From contig NZ_OBQC01000004.1 of assembly GCF_900220965.1 (NCBI RefSeq), positions 174,311-238,310 on the forward strand: 64,000 nt of DNA, in the 5' to 3' direction. Numbering within the stretch: position 1 is the stretch's first letter; the number at the start of each line of letters is the position of its first letter. This document shows positions 8,803 to 18,266 of the stretch, piece by piece. Below the pieces are notes generated by a model that did no database searches, was not told the origin of the DNA, and saw nothing but the letters and a program-made list of their open reading frames with translations. The position numbers and the translations under genes are program-made. The DNA comes from Ureibacillus acetophenoni. GTDB taxonomy: Bacteria > Bacillota > Bacilli > Bacillales_A > Planococcaceae.

Positions 8803-10440
8803 CTATCCCCTCAATAGAAACCTCTGAATCTTACCACTCGGCGTCTTAGGGAGAGCGTCAACAAACTCTATGATTCTAGGATACTCGTGTGCAGATAAGT
8901 TCCCTTTTACATGCAGCTGAATTTCCTTAGCTAGTTCATCACTTGGAGAATATTTCGACTTTAGAACAATGTAAGCTTTTACGACTTCGCCCCGGCGTTC
9001 GTCAGGAACCCCGACAACGGCTGTTTCAGACACAGCCACATGCTCCATGATGGCACTCTCCACTTCGAACGGCCCAATTCGATAGCCGGCACTGGAGATA
9101 ATATCGTCGTTACGACCTGAGAAATAGAAAAAACCATCCTCGTCATAGCTTGAATCATCGCCAGTCAGATAATAGCGGTTTCCATATAAAAAGCGTTCCG
9201 CAGTCTTCTCTTCATTTTGATAGTATCCTCTAAACCAAAACAGTGGAGATTGCTCCGTATCAATCGCAATCTGACCTTCCACATTTGGACCTACTTCTTC
9301 ACCCTGTTCATTTAAAATGGTTGCCTTAAATCCTGGTAATGCTTGGCCCATGGAACCAGGTTTACAAGTATGTTGTAAGCTAGGATGATGGTGGTTATTA
9401 ATCACCATGCCTTGTTCCGTTTGCCCATAATGATCATAAATCGGCAATTCTAAATTCTTCTCAGCCCATCGAATGACATCATGATTTAAAGGTTCTCCCG
9501 CACTCGATAAAACTCGTAAACTCAAAGGCTCAGTCACAGAACCTGCCACTTCGTCCCACTCCGCGCGCATTGATCGATAAGCTGTCGGAGCCGCAGCAAA
9601 ATTCGTTACTTTGTAATCCTGGAACACCCGAATCGTATTCGCTACACTGAAAGGTGCATTGTAGACGATAAACGTTTCACCTAGTAGTAGTGGTCCTATC
9701 AATGCATAATACAATCCATACGCCCAACCCGGATCAGCCATGTTCCAAAAGACATCTCCTTCACGAACATCCAACCCAAATCGCATATATCCCTCAAAAG
9801 CCGCAAGTGCATAAACCGGTACTTGTACACCTTTTGGATGCCCAGTCGTTCCGGAAGTATAAAGGATCACGAACAAATCATCCTTCGTCACAACTTCATT
9901 TCGTTCTAATGGTTGCACATTTTTGAATGAAGTCCAATAATCCAAATCGCCATCTGCTTCACTCGCATCGACTGTAATAATTTTCACCTTTGATGGATCA
10001 ATCGCATCCGTTCCAGCAGTAGTTCCATTTAACTTTGATCGATTCGCTGCATCCGTGATAATCACATCAGCTCCACTATTTTCGACACGATAATAGATGG
10101 CTTGTGGTCCAAAGGCAGTGAAAAGTGGCACATGAACCCCACCTAAGCGCCAAATCGCCAATACCGAAATAATTAATTCAGGCCCTTTAGGCAATAAAAC
10201 CGCCACACGGCTCCCCTTTTTCACCCCTAAAGATTTTAAAGCATTCGCAAATAGTAATGAATCATGTTTCAGCTCCCCATATGTGAAACTCTTCTTTACC
10301 CCATTCGCATTCTCATAATGAAACGCAACCCGCTCCCCATCATGGCGGTCACAAAGTAAATCTGTCACCGAAGAAATCGGCTCATCATACTGCTGAATCA
10401 ATTGACTAACATCTACTTGATTAATTACATTATTGCTCAT
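8803..10440 (-). CDS. AMP-dependent acyl-CoA synthetase
   Basis: A 545-aa member of the ANL superfamily that activates a carboxylic acid as acyl-AMP and then forms the CoA thioester. The phosphate-binding loop YTSGTTGHPKG, the adenine-site region YGQTEQG, the YLTGDD motif and the C-terminal catalytic-lysine motif PKTPSGKIQR are all visible. The length and the motif order resemble acetyl- and medium-chain acyl-CoA synthetases of Bacillus; chain length cannot be told. Start ATG 10440 is preferred over the upstream frame extension because an AGGGGTGG ribosome site lies 8-9 nt upstream. It is probably monocistronic. Confidence 0.92.
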   Translation of the reverse strand: MSNNVINQVDVSQLIQQYDEPISSVTDLLCDRHDGERVAFHYENANGVKKSFTYGELKHDSLLFANALKSLGVKKGSRVAVLLPKGPELIISVLAIWRLGGVHVPLFTAFGPQAIYYRVENSGADVIITDAANRSKLNGTTAGTDAIDPSKVKIITVDASEADGDLDYWTSFKNVQPLERNEVVTKDDLFVILYTSGTTGHPKGVQVPVYALAAFEGYMRFGLDVREGDVFWNMADPGWAYGLYYALIGPLLLGETFIVYNAPFSVANTIRVFQDYKVTNFAAAPTAYRSMRAEWDEVAGSVTEPLSLRVLSSAGEPLNHDVIRWAEKNLELPIYDHYGQTEQGMVINNHHHPSLQHTCKPGSMGQALPGFKATILNEQGEEVGPNVEGQIAIDTEQSPLFWFRGYYQNEEKTAERFLYGNRYYLTGDDSSYDEDGFFYFSGRNDDIISSAGYRIGPFEVESAIMEHVAVSETAVVGVPDERRGEVVKAYIVLKSKYSPSDELAKEIQLHVKGNLSAHEYPRIIEFVDALPKTPSGKIQRFLLRG

Positions 10441-10627
10441 AAAAACACCCACCCCTTCGTATTTCAAAATATTCAGAAATATAAATATAGTATATCGCAA
10501 TTATATGAAACTAAGAAACTATTTACATTGTGCCATAAGTTGCTAATGTCGTAAGGACACGGGAATGATGTGTCCCTTGTTAGGGACTTGGACTTACAGC
10601 CTATATAGAAATGTGTTGCCAATCACC

Positions 10628-10659
10628 AAAAGCCCTCGTTTACATACACCGAGGGCTTT
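10628..10659 (-). terminator. Terminator of the ThDP-enzyme gene
   Basis: AAAGCCCTCG and CGAGGGCTTT form a perfect stem around an 11-nt loop, followed by T's on the minus strand. It ends the glycerol-associated cluster. Confidence 0.85.
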
Positions 10660-10720
10660 GAATTATTCCTGTTGATTAAAGGATTATTCTAATTACTTTC
10701 TTTTTAATAATACATGAACT

Positions 10721-12505
10721 TTAATTATTCGTATATTTAAGATATTTATTCGGACTTTCAAACCAAGGTTTCATTGTATATTTCGCACCGGGTGGTTCAT
10801 CCTTAAAGTCTTCTTTCTTAACCTTATTTTCATAACTACGAATAGGAGTCTCCCAAAGAGCGCAACGAATATCTATTACAGCTGGAACCTCAGAGTCCAA
10901 CGCTCTCTCAAGTGCTTCAGGCAATTCTTCTATGTTCTCTACTGTTATTCCAAGACAACCAAATCCCTTCGCAACAGTCGCAAAGTCAATATTCGGAACA
11001 TCAGATGACATAAAACGGCTTCCGTAATGCATTTTTTGAATATACTTTACCCAACCTAAGGAACCATTATTTAAGATAATATGTGTCGCCTTTAGGTTAT
11101 ATTGACTTAAAGTTGCTAATTCACTAATACCAAAACAAAAACTTGCATCACCATTTACTGTTATTACCCGTGAACCAGGTTCCATAATGCTTGATGCTCC
11201 AATTGATGCTGGAAGTGCGTATCCCATACTACCAAGTCCACGGGCAAATAAAAATTTCCTACCTGGTTCTTTACATGGAAGATACGTAGAAATCCATCCT
11301 GCTGAAAAAGAAGCATCAGATATGACTATATCATTAGGCTGAATTAATTTAGCTAATTCTGTCATAACAGCTTGCGGTTTAATCGCACTATCTTCATTAG
11401 TCAACACATTCTGTTTCGTTTCTTTTTCCTTTTCTTTCTTTTCCTTAATTTGTGTTAGCCACGGATTTCGATTGGGTTGAGTTGGAAGAAATTCAGTTAA
11501 TGCTTCAAGTGTTGCAGATGCATCTCCTTGAAGACTTTTTGAAGGACGGAATGTCCTTCCTAGCTGACATGAATCAATATCGATATGAATCGTAACTTGC
11601 TCTTTACTTGGAATGGACCAATTTAATGTTGTATTTTGAGAACATTTTGTTCCAACCAAAATTACACAGTCTGCACTCCTAGTAATATCTTCCGCTGAAG
11701 CAGGACCTAATGGACAAAGAACACCTCCACTTAATGGATCTTCGTCTGAAAAAGCTCCTTTTCCAGTTAAACTAGTTACGACTGAGGCATTTATTTTATG
11801 AGCAAACTCAGCGAGGGCAACTTCGGCCTTTGATAACATAACTCCTCCTCCCGCAATAATAACTGGTCTCTCGCTCTCTGTAATTAACTCAACGGCCTCC
11901 TGCAAATCTTGGCTAGCAGGTCGTATTCGATGAGGTGGCACGGACTGATAGTTAGAGTCAACCGCCAAAGCTTCGTCCCTACCTTCCCAAGGAGAATCTA
12001 TAATATCTTGTGGAATAATAATGGCAACCGGTCCAGGCCGATTGGATGTAGCTGTACGGAAAGCAGATCTTAGTAAATGTGGTAAGGCCACTTGTGTAGG
12101 AACGGTGTAAACTGCTTTTGTGACAGGTTTTAAATAACCTGCTTGGTCAATCCCTTGAGAGACTACTCCTAATTCTTTTAATGATTCTAAGTCCCTTGGC
12201 GCATCCCCAACAATGGCCACAAGAGGAATACTATTATTCAAAGCTTCGCCTAATGCGTCTAGAAACTTGGTCGATCCTGGCCCTGCAAATGCATCACAAA
12301 CTCCTACTTTACCAGTAAGTCTTGCATAAGCATCTGCTGCAAAACCAGCACTTCGTTCATCTCTTACAAGAATATGACGAAGTTCTTGTCCAAAGGCTTG
12401 AATTCCATCATATAATGAGTAATTTTGTAAACCTGGCATTCCGAAAATATATTCTACTCCAAAATCCTTCAACATTTTTGCAACTGCATGACCTGTGTGT
12501 CTCAT
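10721..12505 (-). CDS. Thiamine-diphosphate-dependent enzyme (acetolactate synthase-like)
   Basis: This 594-aa protein has the three-domain fold of the acetolactate synthase/benzoylformate decarboxylase superfamily. The N-terminal domain holds the cofactor-activating glutamate in VRDERSAGFAADAYARL (about residue 50). A central domain follows. The C-terminal domain carries the ThDP/metal motif GDASFCFG..NNGS. Reaction and substrate are not evident. Start ATG 12505 has AAAGGAGA 8 nt upstream. The gene follows glpD on the same strand, and its leader carries the motif-plus-terminator seen before glpD and the glpK operon. I therefore infer that GlpP switches it on with glycerol 3-phosphate, and that it may act on a glycerol-derived aldehyde or keto acid. 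Confidence 0.88.
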   Translation of the reverse strand: MRHTGHAVAKMLKDFGVEYIFGMPGLQNYSLYDGIQAFGQELRHILVRDERSAGFAADAYARLTGKVGVCDAFAGPGSTKFLDALGEALNNSIPLVAIVGDAPRDLESLKELGVVSQGIDQAGYLKPVTKAVYTVPTQVALPHLLRSAFRTATSNRPGPVAIIIPQDIIDSPWEGRDEALAVDSNYQSVPPHRIRPASQDLQEAVELITESERPVIIAGGGVMLSKAEVALAEFAHKINASVVTSLTGKGAFSDEDPLSGGVLCPLGPASAEDITRSADCVILVGTKCSQNTTLNWSIPSKEQVTIHIDIDSCQLGRTFRPSKSLQGDASATLEALTEFLPTQPNRNPWLTQIKEKKEKEKETKQNVLTNEDSAIKPQAVMTELAKLIQPNDIVISDASFSAGWISTYLPCKEPGRKFLFARGLGSMGYALPASIGASSIMEPGSRVITVNGDASFCFGISELATLSQYNLKATHIILNNGSLGWVKYIQKMHYGSRFMSSDVPNIDFATVAKGFGCLGITVENIEELPEALERALDSEVPAVIDIRCALWETPIRSYENKVKKEDFKDEPPGAKYTMKPWFESPNKYLKYTNN

Positions 12506-12539
12506 ACAAAAAATCTCCTTTCCTTTTCTGAATACGAAA

Positions 12540-12616
12540 AGACCAACCTTAATACAAATTAAACACATAACTAATTATGAGTTTAATTGCATTAAGATTG
12601 GTCTCTCTTAGTCTCT
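12540..12616 (-). promoter_or_regulatory. GlpP-type antitermination leader 1 (ThDP-enzyme gene)
   Basis: On the minus strand AGAGACTAAGAGA (12604-12616) runs directly into a 14-bp stem (12591-12604 with 12540-12553, one G-U pair), closed by a long loop and followed by TTTTCG. The layout is identical to leaders 2 and 3. The terminator ends 34 nt before the start codon. A possible promoter (TTGTTG, 18 nt, TACAAT) lies between glpD and this leader. Confidence 0.75.
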
Positions 12617-12682
12617 AACCGACTCTTAATAGTATTCAGAAATTTCTGTATTATTGTATAACTTAATAGTATACCTCAACAA

Positions 12683-14374
12683 TCAAATTGTCAATGAATT
12701 TTTATTATTCTCAACAATTGGATAAACGGAATCATTAATCAACTCATTTAACTCACTTTCGTAATCTTTTTTAGTTTGATAATTCCAATTAAATTCATCC
12801 CCCATGTAAGCGATCACGGCATCCTTATATTTCCTGACAAACTCAATATCAAACAACAAATAACCCGTTCGCCTAATAAAAAAGTCTGTCGGTTTAACAA
12901 CCATTTCCTCTTCTATGCTATATTGAAGCATTGCAAACAAAACGATTGGTAAATTATACTCACTTGAACGATTATCAATATCTTTCACTTTGCTAAATAG
13001 CTTATTAACATTGGAGCCATACCGATTTACAAGCATAGCTGCCTGTTTTTCAGTAAGTCCTAGTTCTATCCCTTTCTTTATCATTTCGATTTTATATTCA
13101 AAAAACCCTTTTGACCCGCCTACATCACCACCAGAAATAGGAAGTTTCTTTGTTTGACAAGATTGATAAGTAACGTCCTTATTAATTTCTTTTAATCTAC
13201 TGATTACATCATTTACAGCCATTTCTGCCATTTTACGATATCCGGTTAACTTCCCTCCCGCAATGGTAATTAAACCAGAATCAGAATGCCAAATCTCATC
13301 CTTCCTAGAAATTTCAGACATCCCTTTTTCATCTTCATAGATTAATGGACGAATTCCTACCCAACTCGACTCAATATGTTCGTTTGATAGATTAATACTT
13401 GGAAACATTTCGTTCATTGCATTTATAATATAATCTATATCGGCTTTGGTCATTTTAGGGTTCTCTAAAGCTGCTTCATATTTTGTATCTGTCGTACCAA
13501 TATAGGTTTTACCCTCCCTTGGAATTGCTAATAACATCCTTCCATCAGGAGTGTCAAAATAAATAGATTGCTTTAATGGGAAATGTTTCTGGTCAATAAC
13601 AAGATGAACACCTTTTGTATGTTGTATTTTTTTCCCTTTTTTCGATTGATCTTTTTCCCGCAAAAGGTCAACCCAAGGTCCGCTCGCATTCACAACCACA
13701 CTTCCAAAAACTTGATATTTCTTTCCGGTAATTTGGTCGGTGACATGAACACCCGCTATATTATTATTCTCATATATATAACTATCCACTTTGGTATAAT
13801 TTATGGCCTTTGCCCCATAATAATTTGCTTGTTTGATAACTTCCATCGTTAACCTAGCATCGTCCGTTCTATACTCAACATAGTCACCAGCCCCAACTAA
13901 CCCTTTATCCTTTAGAAGTGGTTCTCTTTCTAAAGTCTCTTTTCTGTCCAGCATTTTCTTCTTTTCACTTCCAACGACTCCTGCTAGAAAATCATATAAT
14001 CGCAACCCTAGTGAAGTCATAAATTTCCCATAAGTAGCACCCTTATAAATTGGCAGAATCATTCTTTCGGGAATCGTAACATGTGGACCATTCTCATAGA
14101 CAATTTTACGTTCTTTGCCTACTTCAGATACCATTTTCACTTCAAACTGTTTTAAATATCGTAATCCTCCGTGAATCAGTTTCGAAGACCTACTGGAAGT
14201 GCCTGAAGCAAAGTCCTGCATTTCAAATACAACTGTTTTAAGACCACGTGTTGCCGCGTCAAGTGAGATCCCACATCCAGTAATCCCACCTCCTATTACA
14301 ATAAGGTCAAATCTCTCATTACTAATCTCTTGTAAAATTTCTTCTCTGAAAAATGCTGAAAATGGATGACTCAA
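12683..14374 (-). CDS. glpD: Aerobic glycerol-3-phosphate dehydrogenase
   Basis: A 563-aa FAD enzyme that oxidises sn-glycerol 3-phosphate to dihydroxyacetone phosphate and passes electrons to quinone at the membrane face. The dinucleotide site FDLIVIGGGITGCGISLDAA is near the N terminus. It is followed by SSRSSKLIHGGLRYL, typical of GlpD, then by TTDTKYE and AGGKLTGYR. I place the start at TTG 14374, because AAGGAG lies 8 nt upstream; the in-frame GTG at 14383 overlaps that site. The gene follows glpP with its own leader terminator. Length and motifs are normal for the family. Confidence 0.95.
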   Translation of the reverse strand: MSHPFSAFFREEILQEISNERFDLIVIGGGITGCGISLDAATRGLKTVVFEMQDFASGTSSRSSKLIHGGLRYLKQFEVKMVSEVGKERKIVYENGPHVTIPERMILPIYKGATYGKFMTSLGLRLYDFLAGVVGSEKKKMLDRKETLEREPLLKDKGLVGAGDYVEYRTDDARLTMEVIKQANYYGAKAINYTKVDSYIYENNNIAGVHVTDQITGKKYQVFGSVVVNASGPWVDLLREKDQSKKGKKIQHTKGVHLVIDQKHFPLKQSIYFDTPDGRMLLAIPREGKTYIGTTDTKYEAALENPKMTKADIDYIINAMNEMFPSINLSNEHIESSWVGIRPLIYEDEKGMSEISRKDEIWHSDSGLITIAGGKLTGYRKMAEMAVNDVISRLKEINKDVTYQSCQTKKLPISGGDVGGSKGFFEYKIEMIKKGIELGLTEKQAAMLVNRYGSNVNKLFSKVKDIDNRSSEYNLPIVLFAMLQYSIEEEMVVKPTDFFIRRTGYLLFDIEFVRKYKDAVIAYMGDEFNWNYQTKKDYESELNELINDSVYPIVENNKNSLTI

Positions 14375-14396
14375 TTCTTTCACTCCTTGTAATATA

Positions 14397-14464
14397 GAAA
14401 AGACCGCAACAAATAGAGATTAAATAGCTTAATCCACGATTTGTTGCGGTCTCTCTTCATCTCT
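14397..14464 (-). promoter_or_regulatory. GlpP-type antitermination leader 2 (glpD)
   Basis: AGAGATGAAGAGA (14452-14464) abuts a perfect 14-bp stem (14439-14452 with 14401-14414) followed by TTTCTAT on the minus strand. In Bacillus subtilis GlpP with glycerol 3-phosphate binds the glpD leader and prevents termination. The position, just 46 nt after the glpP stop, fits that role. Confidence 0.85.
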
Positions 14465-14509
14465 GACACGCAATTTACATCTATTATTTTTTATTTTTAA
14501 AAGTTGTGG

Positions 14510-15100
14510 TTAATATGCATATTGCTGTTTAAAATCATATTCCCATAACTTTTTCTCACTTGTTGCAACTGCTGTAGCCCCGGCATCAAGGGCACTTATT
14601 GCCTGTGAGTATTCATTTATTAGTCCCCCTACTATTAAAGGACATTTGAGACTTGATGTAATCTTTTCAATCACTGTTGGCATAAGTCCTGGCATAACCA
14701 CCATAAAATCAGGCTTACACTTTTCTACAAGATTTAATCCGGTTGTAATCGAGTGATTATCAAGAAGAAACATTTGTTGTGCCGCTAATATTCCATAAGA
14801 TTTAATGTTACGGATTAAGGAGGTCCTAGTCGTTGAAATTGCATCCATCTTGGCATTTTCAACCAACCATTGTAATCCATGGACATCTTTGCTTATCCCA
14901 TCTATTAAGTCAAAATGAAGGATTACATACTTTCCATGTTTTTTAGCAGCATTCGTTACTTCTACAACGGTTGACAAACTTCCTGTTTGTAAAAAAATAA
15001 ATTCGTTTGAAGTATTCAAGGCAAGTGGCAAATCATCTAGATCTCTTATTGATTTTACAATACAACATTCACTTAATGTACGTAATATTTTTTCCTTCAA
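14510..15100 (-). CDS. glpP: Glycerol-3-phosphate-responsive antiterminator GlpP
   Basis: A 196-aa cytosolic protein of the GlpP family, with a TIM-barrel-like pattern: HFDLIDGISKD, DAISTTRTSLI, DFMVVMPGLMP, CPLIVGGLI and GATAVATSEKKLW. Family members bind glycerol 3-phosphate and a leader RNA and let polymerase pass a terminator. Start TTG 15100 has AGGAGG exactly 7 nt upstream. The gene begins 25 nt after glpK, so the two are co-transcribed. Three leaders carrying a shared motif surround it, at 12540, 14397 and 17964. That makes its target set unusually easy to read here. Confidence 0.93.
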   Translation of the reverse strand: MKEKILRTLSECCIVKSIRDLDDLPLALNTSNEFIFLQTGSLSTVVEVTNAAKKHGKYVILHFDLIDGISKDVHGLQWLVENAKMDAISTTRTSLIRNIKSYGILAAQQMFLLDNHSITTGLNLVEKCKPDFMVVMPGLMPTVIEKITSSLKCPLIVGGLINEYSQAISALDAGATAVATSEKKLWEYDFKQQYAY

Positions 15101-15125
15101 CTTTTAACCTCCTAGATTGAACTCA

Positions 15126-16661
15126 TTATCCAACTATGTTTACTTCTGTCTCCTCTTCTTCAATCTCTAGCTTTTTCGTCCATCCTCTGGTTAAATTAAC
15201 AGCTGCCTTCCAGCCTTGATAATGTTTTCTTTGCTTTTCTTTCGACATTAAAGGATGGAAAACCTTTTCTATACTCCAATTTTTCTCAATTTCATTAGTA
15301 TCGCTCCAATAGCCAACTCCAAGTCCAGCCAAATACGCTGCTCCTAATGCCGTCATTTCTGTAACTGTAGGACGCACAACAGGGATTCCTAGTATATCAG
15401 TCTGGAATTGACACAATAAATTATTCTTCACAGCTCCTCCATCAATTCTAAGCTCCGTTATAGCTATTTCCTTATTCTCTAAGACACAATTCAATATATC
15501 CTTTGTTTGGAAGGCCATTGCTTCAACACCTGCTCGAATTATGTGCTGATAAGTGGTTCCCCCTGTAATTCCTACAATAATTCCTCTAGCGTACATATCC
15601 CAATCAGGGGCAGAGAGTCCTGAAAATGCTGGTACTAGATAAACTCCCCCTGTATCTTCAATCTGATCTGCATACCATTCACTATCACTTGAACCATGGA
15701 TCATTTTCGCTCCATCACGTAGCCACTGTATAGTAGAACCGCATGAAAACACAACGCCTTCCAAAGCATATGTTATTTTGTTATCCAATCCCCAGGCAAT
15801 GGTTGTAGTTAATCCATCTAGATAATATGGTGTTTGCCCAGTATTCATGACAAATACTCCAGCTGTTCCAAATGTCTTTTTGGCCATCCCTGGTTTAAAA
15901 CAAGCCTGACCGAATAACGCGGCTTGTTGATCGCCTGCATTCCCACGAATTGGTATACTTGCACCTAATATTGAACTATCAGTAACTCCAAAATCACCAT
16001 TTGAAGGTTTCACTTCCGGCAGTAGACTCATTGGAACAGTAAATTCATTACATAACTCAACATCCCATTCTAAAGTTAAAATATTAAAAATCATGGTTCT
16101 GGCAGCATTCGAATAATCGGTAGTATGGGATTTTCCCTTCGTTAAATTCCAAATCAACCATGTATCAATTGTACCAAACAAAAGATCACCTTTATTTGCT
16201 TGATCTCTAGCATTAGGAACATTGTCTAAGATCCATGCTATTTTCGATGCGGAAAAATAGGGATCATTGATTAGACCCGTTTTTTGACGGATGACATCAT
16301 TTAGTCCCATTTCCGTCCATTTTTCTATATAGGAGGCTGTTTGACGAGACGACCAAACAATAGCATTGTAAACAGGCTTTCCAGTATGTTTATCCCAAAT
16401 TACTGTTGTTTCCCTCTGGTTTGTAATCCCGATTGAAACAATTTCGTTTATTGAAACTCCGCTATTATTAATTGCATCTTGAATAGTTTCAAGTTGACAT
16501 TTCAAAATTTCCATTGGATTATGTTCAATCCAACCTGGATTAGGATAAATCTGTTTAAACTCCTTTGAACTTACTCCAACAATTTCACTATTTTTGTTAA
16601 ATATAATTGTGCGAACTCCTGTAGTACCTGCATCTAACGCCATAACAAACCCTTTACCCAT
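15126..16661 (-). CDS. glpK: Glycerol kinase
   Basis: A 511-aa FGGY-family kinase that phosphorylates glycerol to sn-glycerol 3-phosphate with ATP. The N-terminal ALDAGTTGVRTIIF nucleotide loop, the GITNQRETTVIWD substrate region, GNAGDQQAALFGQ, and the C-terminal LRIDGGAVKNN and TEMTALGAAYLAGL motifs are all typical. It is slightly longer than usual because of a glutamate-rich tail. AAAGGAGGA precedes ATG 16661. It sits between a membrane protein and glpP in one operon. In this operon the kinase is preceded not by a GlpF aquaporin-type channel but by an unrelated membrane protein. Confidence 0.95.
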   Translation of the reverse strand: MGKGFVMALDAGTTGVRTIIFNKNSEIVGVSSKEFKQIYPNPGWIEHNPMEILKCQLETIQDAINNSGVSINEIVSIGITNQRETTVIWDKHTGKPVYNAIVWSSRQTASYIEKWTEMGLNDVIRQKTGLINDPYFSASKIAWILDNVPNARDQANKGDLLFGTIDTWLIWNLTKGKSHTTDYSNAARTMIFNILTLEWDVELCNEFTVPMSLLPEVKPSNGDFGVTDSSILGASIPIRGNAGDQQAALFGQACFKPGMAKKTFGTAGVFVMNTGQTPYYLDGLTTTIAWGLDNKITYALEGVVFSCGSTIQWLRDGAKMIHGSSDSEWYADQIEDTGGVYLVPAFSGLSAPDWDMYARGIIVGITGGTTYQHIIRAGVEAMAFQTKDILNCVLENKEIAITELRIDGGAVKNNLLCQFQTDILGIPVVRPTVTEMTALGAAYLAGLGVGYWSDTNEIEKNWSIEKVFHPLMSKEKQRKHYQGWKAAVNLTRGWTKKLEIEEEETEVNIVG

Positions 16662-16752
16662 TAATATTCCTCCTTTATAAAATGTTGAATTTTATAGAAT
16701 AATTCTACTTAACAGACATCTACTGAACCTAATGATATAAATATCCTCACGT

Positions 16753-17799
16753 CTAATTTAAAGATTTATGTTTTTCAGGTACCTTCATGAGATATTTAAC
16801 TTTATTTCTTAAACTTTGAGCAACACTATAAGTAATTGCAATTACAATAATCAAGATTGGTATAAGATTTGTTTCTCCTGATACCCCTGTTAATGGGAAG
16901 ACGGTTATAAAAAGAAATGAACCTATCATAATTCCCATCGCTGGAGGATCTACGTGACTATCTCCATATACGTGGAAGACTTTAGCTAATACATCAGATA
17001 AGAAAGCTGCAATAATTGCCCCTACAATCCCCCAATATATATTTCCGCCACTAGCAGCAACTGCATAGGCTGAAACAAGTGTAATATGATGAGTGACAGG
17101 GATATTAATTCCAAATTGTAAAAATAGTAATGAGGTTGCAGATATCCCAAATCCAAATAACACTGCTACTGATTCTGTAGCTGGATTTTGGAGTAATAGT
17201 TGCGTAACATATGCCGATAAGCCACCTGCTACAATCGCTACAAATACTTTTTCGGCTGGCGTTTTCATATAAGGTAACCATACTTCCTCAGAATGATGGC
17301 TAAATCGACCGCCTACATTTTCTATTTCTTTCGACACAGTCCCTATTAATCCTTTTAAATTTAAATCTGCATCAAATAAAAATTTAGTTAATAAAGCCAT
17401 GATGAAAACTGTTAAAGCTACTGTATCAAGTGCATTTCCTGCAAAACTCGATATACCTAAGTTAACAAGGTATCCAAGAGTCCCGAATAGTCCCCCAACA
17501 GTAATGATATTTAGATTTTTTAGACTAAGTAAGCCTGTGGAAATATCTTTGCCCGATTCTAAGTAACCCATCTTTTTTGCAAATGCTGCAGCAGCAACAC
17601 CACCTACAAATGAAATATTGGGTCCAAATACGACGCCAAACGCAACAGAACCAATAAAATCGAACTGTCCTCCTGCCATTGCCAACATCATCCCAAGCAG
17701 CAAAGTGACGCCACATAAGACAAATGAAGCTAAACCACCTATCATGGCTCCAAATGCTCCACCGCAGAATGTTAAAAAAAGCATCAACAGTACATCCAT
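16753..17799 (-). CDS. Polytopic membrane protein, probable uptake protein of the glycerol operon
   Basis: I do not recognise this 348-aa family by name. It is extremely hydrophobic, with about ten membrane segments and glycine-rich stretches (GGAFGAMIGGLASF, GNIYWGIVGAIIAAFLSDVLAKVF). A polar loop at about residues 155-190 contains SHHSEEVWLP. It lacks the NPA boxes of GlpF and the signatures of GlpT. As the first gene before glpK and glpP, behind a GlpP-type leader, it may import glycerol or a related polyol. That function is inference from context only. GGGGGAG lies 8 nt before ATG 17799. Confidence 0.75.
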   Translation of the reverse strand: MDVLLMLFLTFCGGAFGAMIGGLASFVLCGVTLLLGMMLAMAGGQFDFIGSVAFGVVFGPNISFVGGVAAAAFAKKMGYLESGKDISTGLLSLKNLNIITVGGLFGTLGYLVNLGISSFAGNALDTVALTVFIMALLTKFLFDADLNLKGLIGTVSKEIENVGGRFSHHSEEVWLPYMKTPAEKVFVAIVAGGLSAYVTQLLLQNPATESVAVLFGFGISATSLLFLQFGINIPVTHHITLVSAYAVAASGGNIYWGIVGAIIAAFLSDVLAKVFHVYGDSHVDPPAMGIMIGSFLFITVFPLTGVSGETNLIPILIIVIAITYSVAQSLRNKVKYLMKVPEKHKSLN

Positions 17800-17842
17800 T
17801 ACATTTCTCCCCCTATGAACTAGTTATTTTTTTCTCTACTCC

Positions 17843-17856
17843 TTAAAGCGCTTACA
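17843..17856 (-). promoter_or_regulatory. Candidate cre (CcpA) site in the glp leader
   Basis: Minus-strand TGTAAGCGCTTTAA matches TGWAANCGNTNWCA at 13 of 14 positions. It lies between the leader terminator and the start codon of the membrane-protein gene, where CcpA could act as a roadblock. Glycerol genes are classic catabolite-repressed targets. Confidence 0.5.
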
Positions 17857-17963
17857 TTTTTAGTGAACAGGTAATGGTTGATCTTAAGTGTCACTTCTAG
17901 TTTTACATAAATGGCAACTAATAGAAAAAACAAACAAAAAGTTTATCTCCCCTTTTTAAAACA

Positions 17964-18048
17964 AAAAACCCGCCCAAACACCACTCCATGACAGATCTTT
18001 CTTATGATCTGCATGTAATTAATGTTGGACGGGTTTCTCTTAATCTCT
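17964..18048 (-). promoter_or_regulatory. GlpP-type antitermination leader 3 (membrane protein-glpK-glpP operon)
   Basis: AGAGATTAAGAGA (18036-18048) directly precedes a stem formed by 18023-18036 and 17966-17980, with an inner AGATC/GATCT hairpin in the loop. A run TTTTTTGTTTT follows. It is the third copy of the same layout. Confidence 0.8.
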
Positions 18049-18079
18049 AACCCTTTTAAATTCTTTTCTTGTTATATCC

Positions 18080-18108
18080 ATAATATCAGTTTCCAAAATA
18101 GTTGTAAA
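18080..18108 (-). promoter_or_regulatory. Candidate sigma-A promoter of the glp operon
   Basis: On the minus strand TTTACA (18103-18108) is 17 nt from TATTAT (18080-18085). The predicted transcription start, near 18073, lies about 25 nt before the GlpP motif. Confidence 0.6.
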
Positions 18109-18266
18109 TATATTTTTTCTAAAAATTCAAAAAATTTAAAGTGTACAGAAACATCCCTGTGTCCCCCATGAATTTTCTAGTATTGTGTTAAGGTTAACTG
18201 CTTACTACAGTCAATGCACAAATCTTTTGAACAATTACAATCCAATATAAAACGATTATGATCTAA

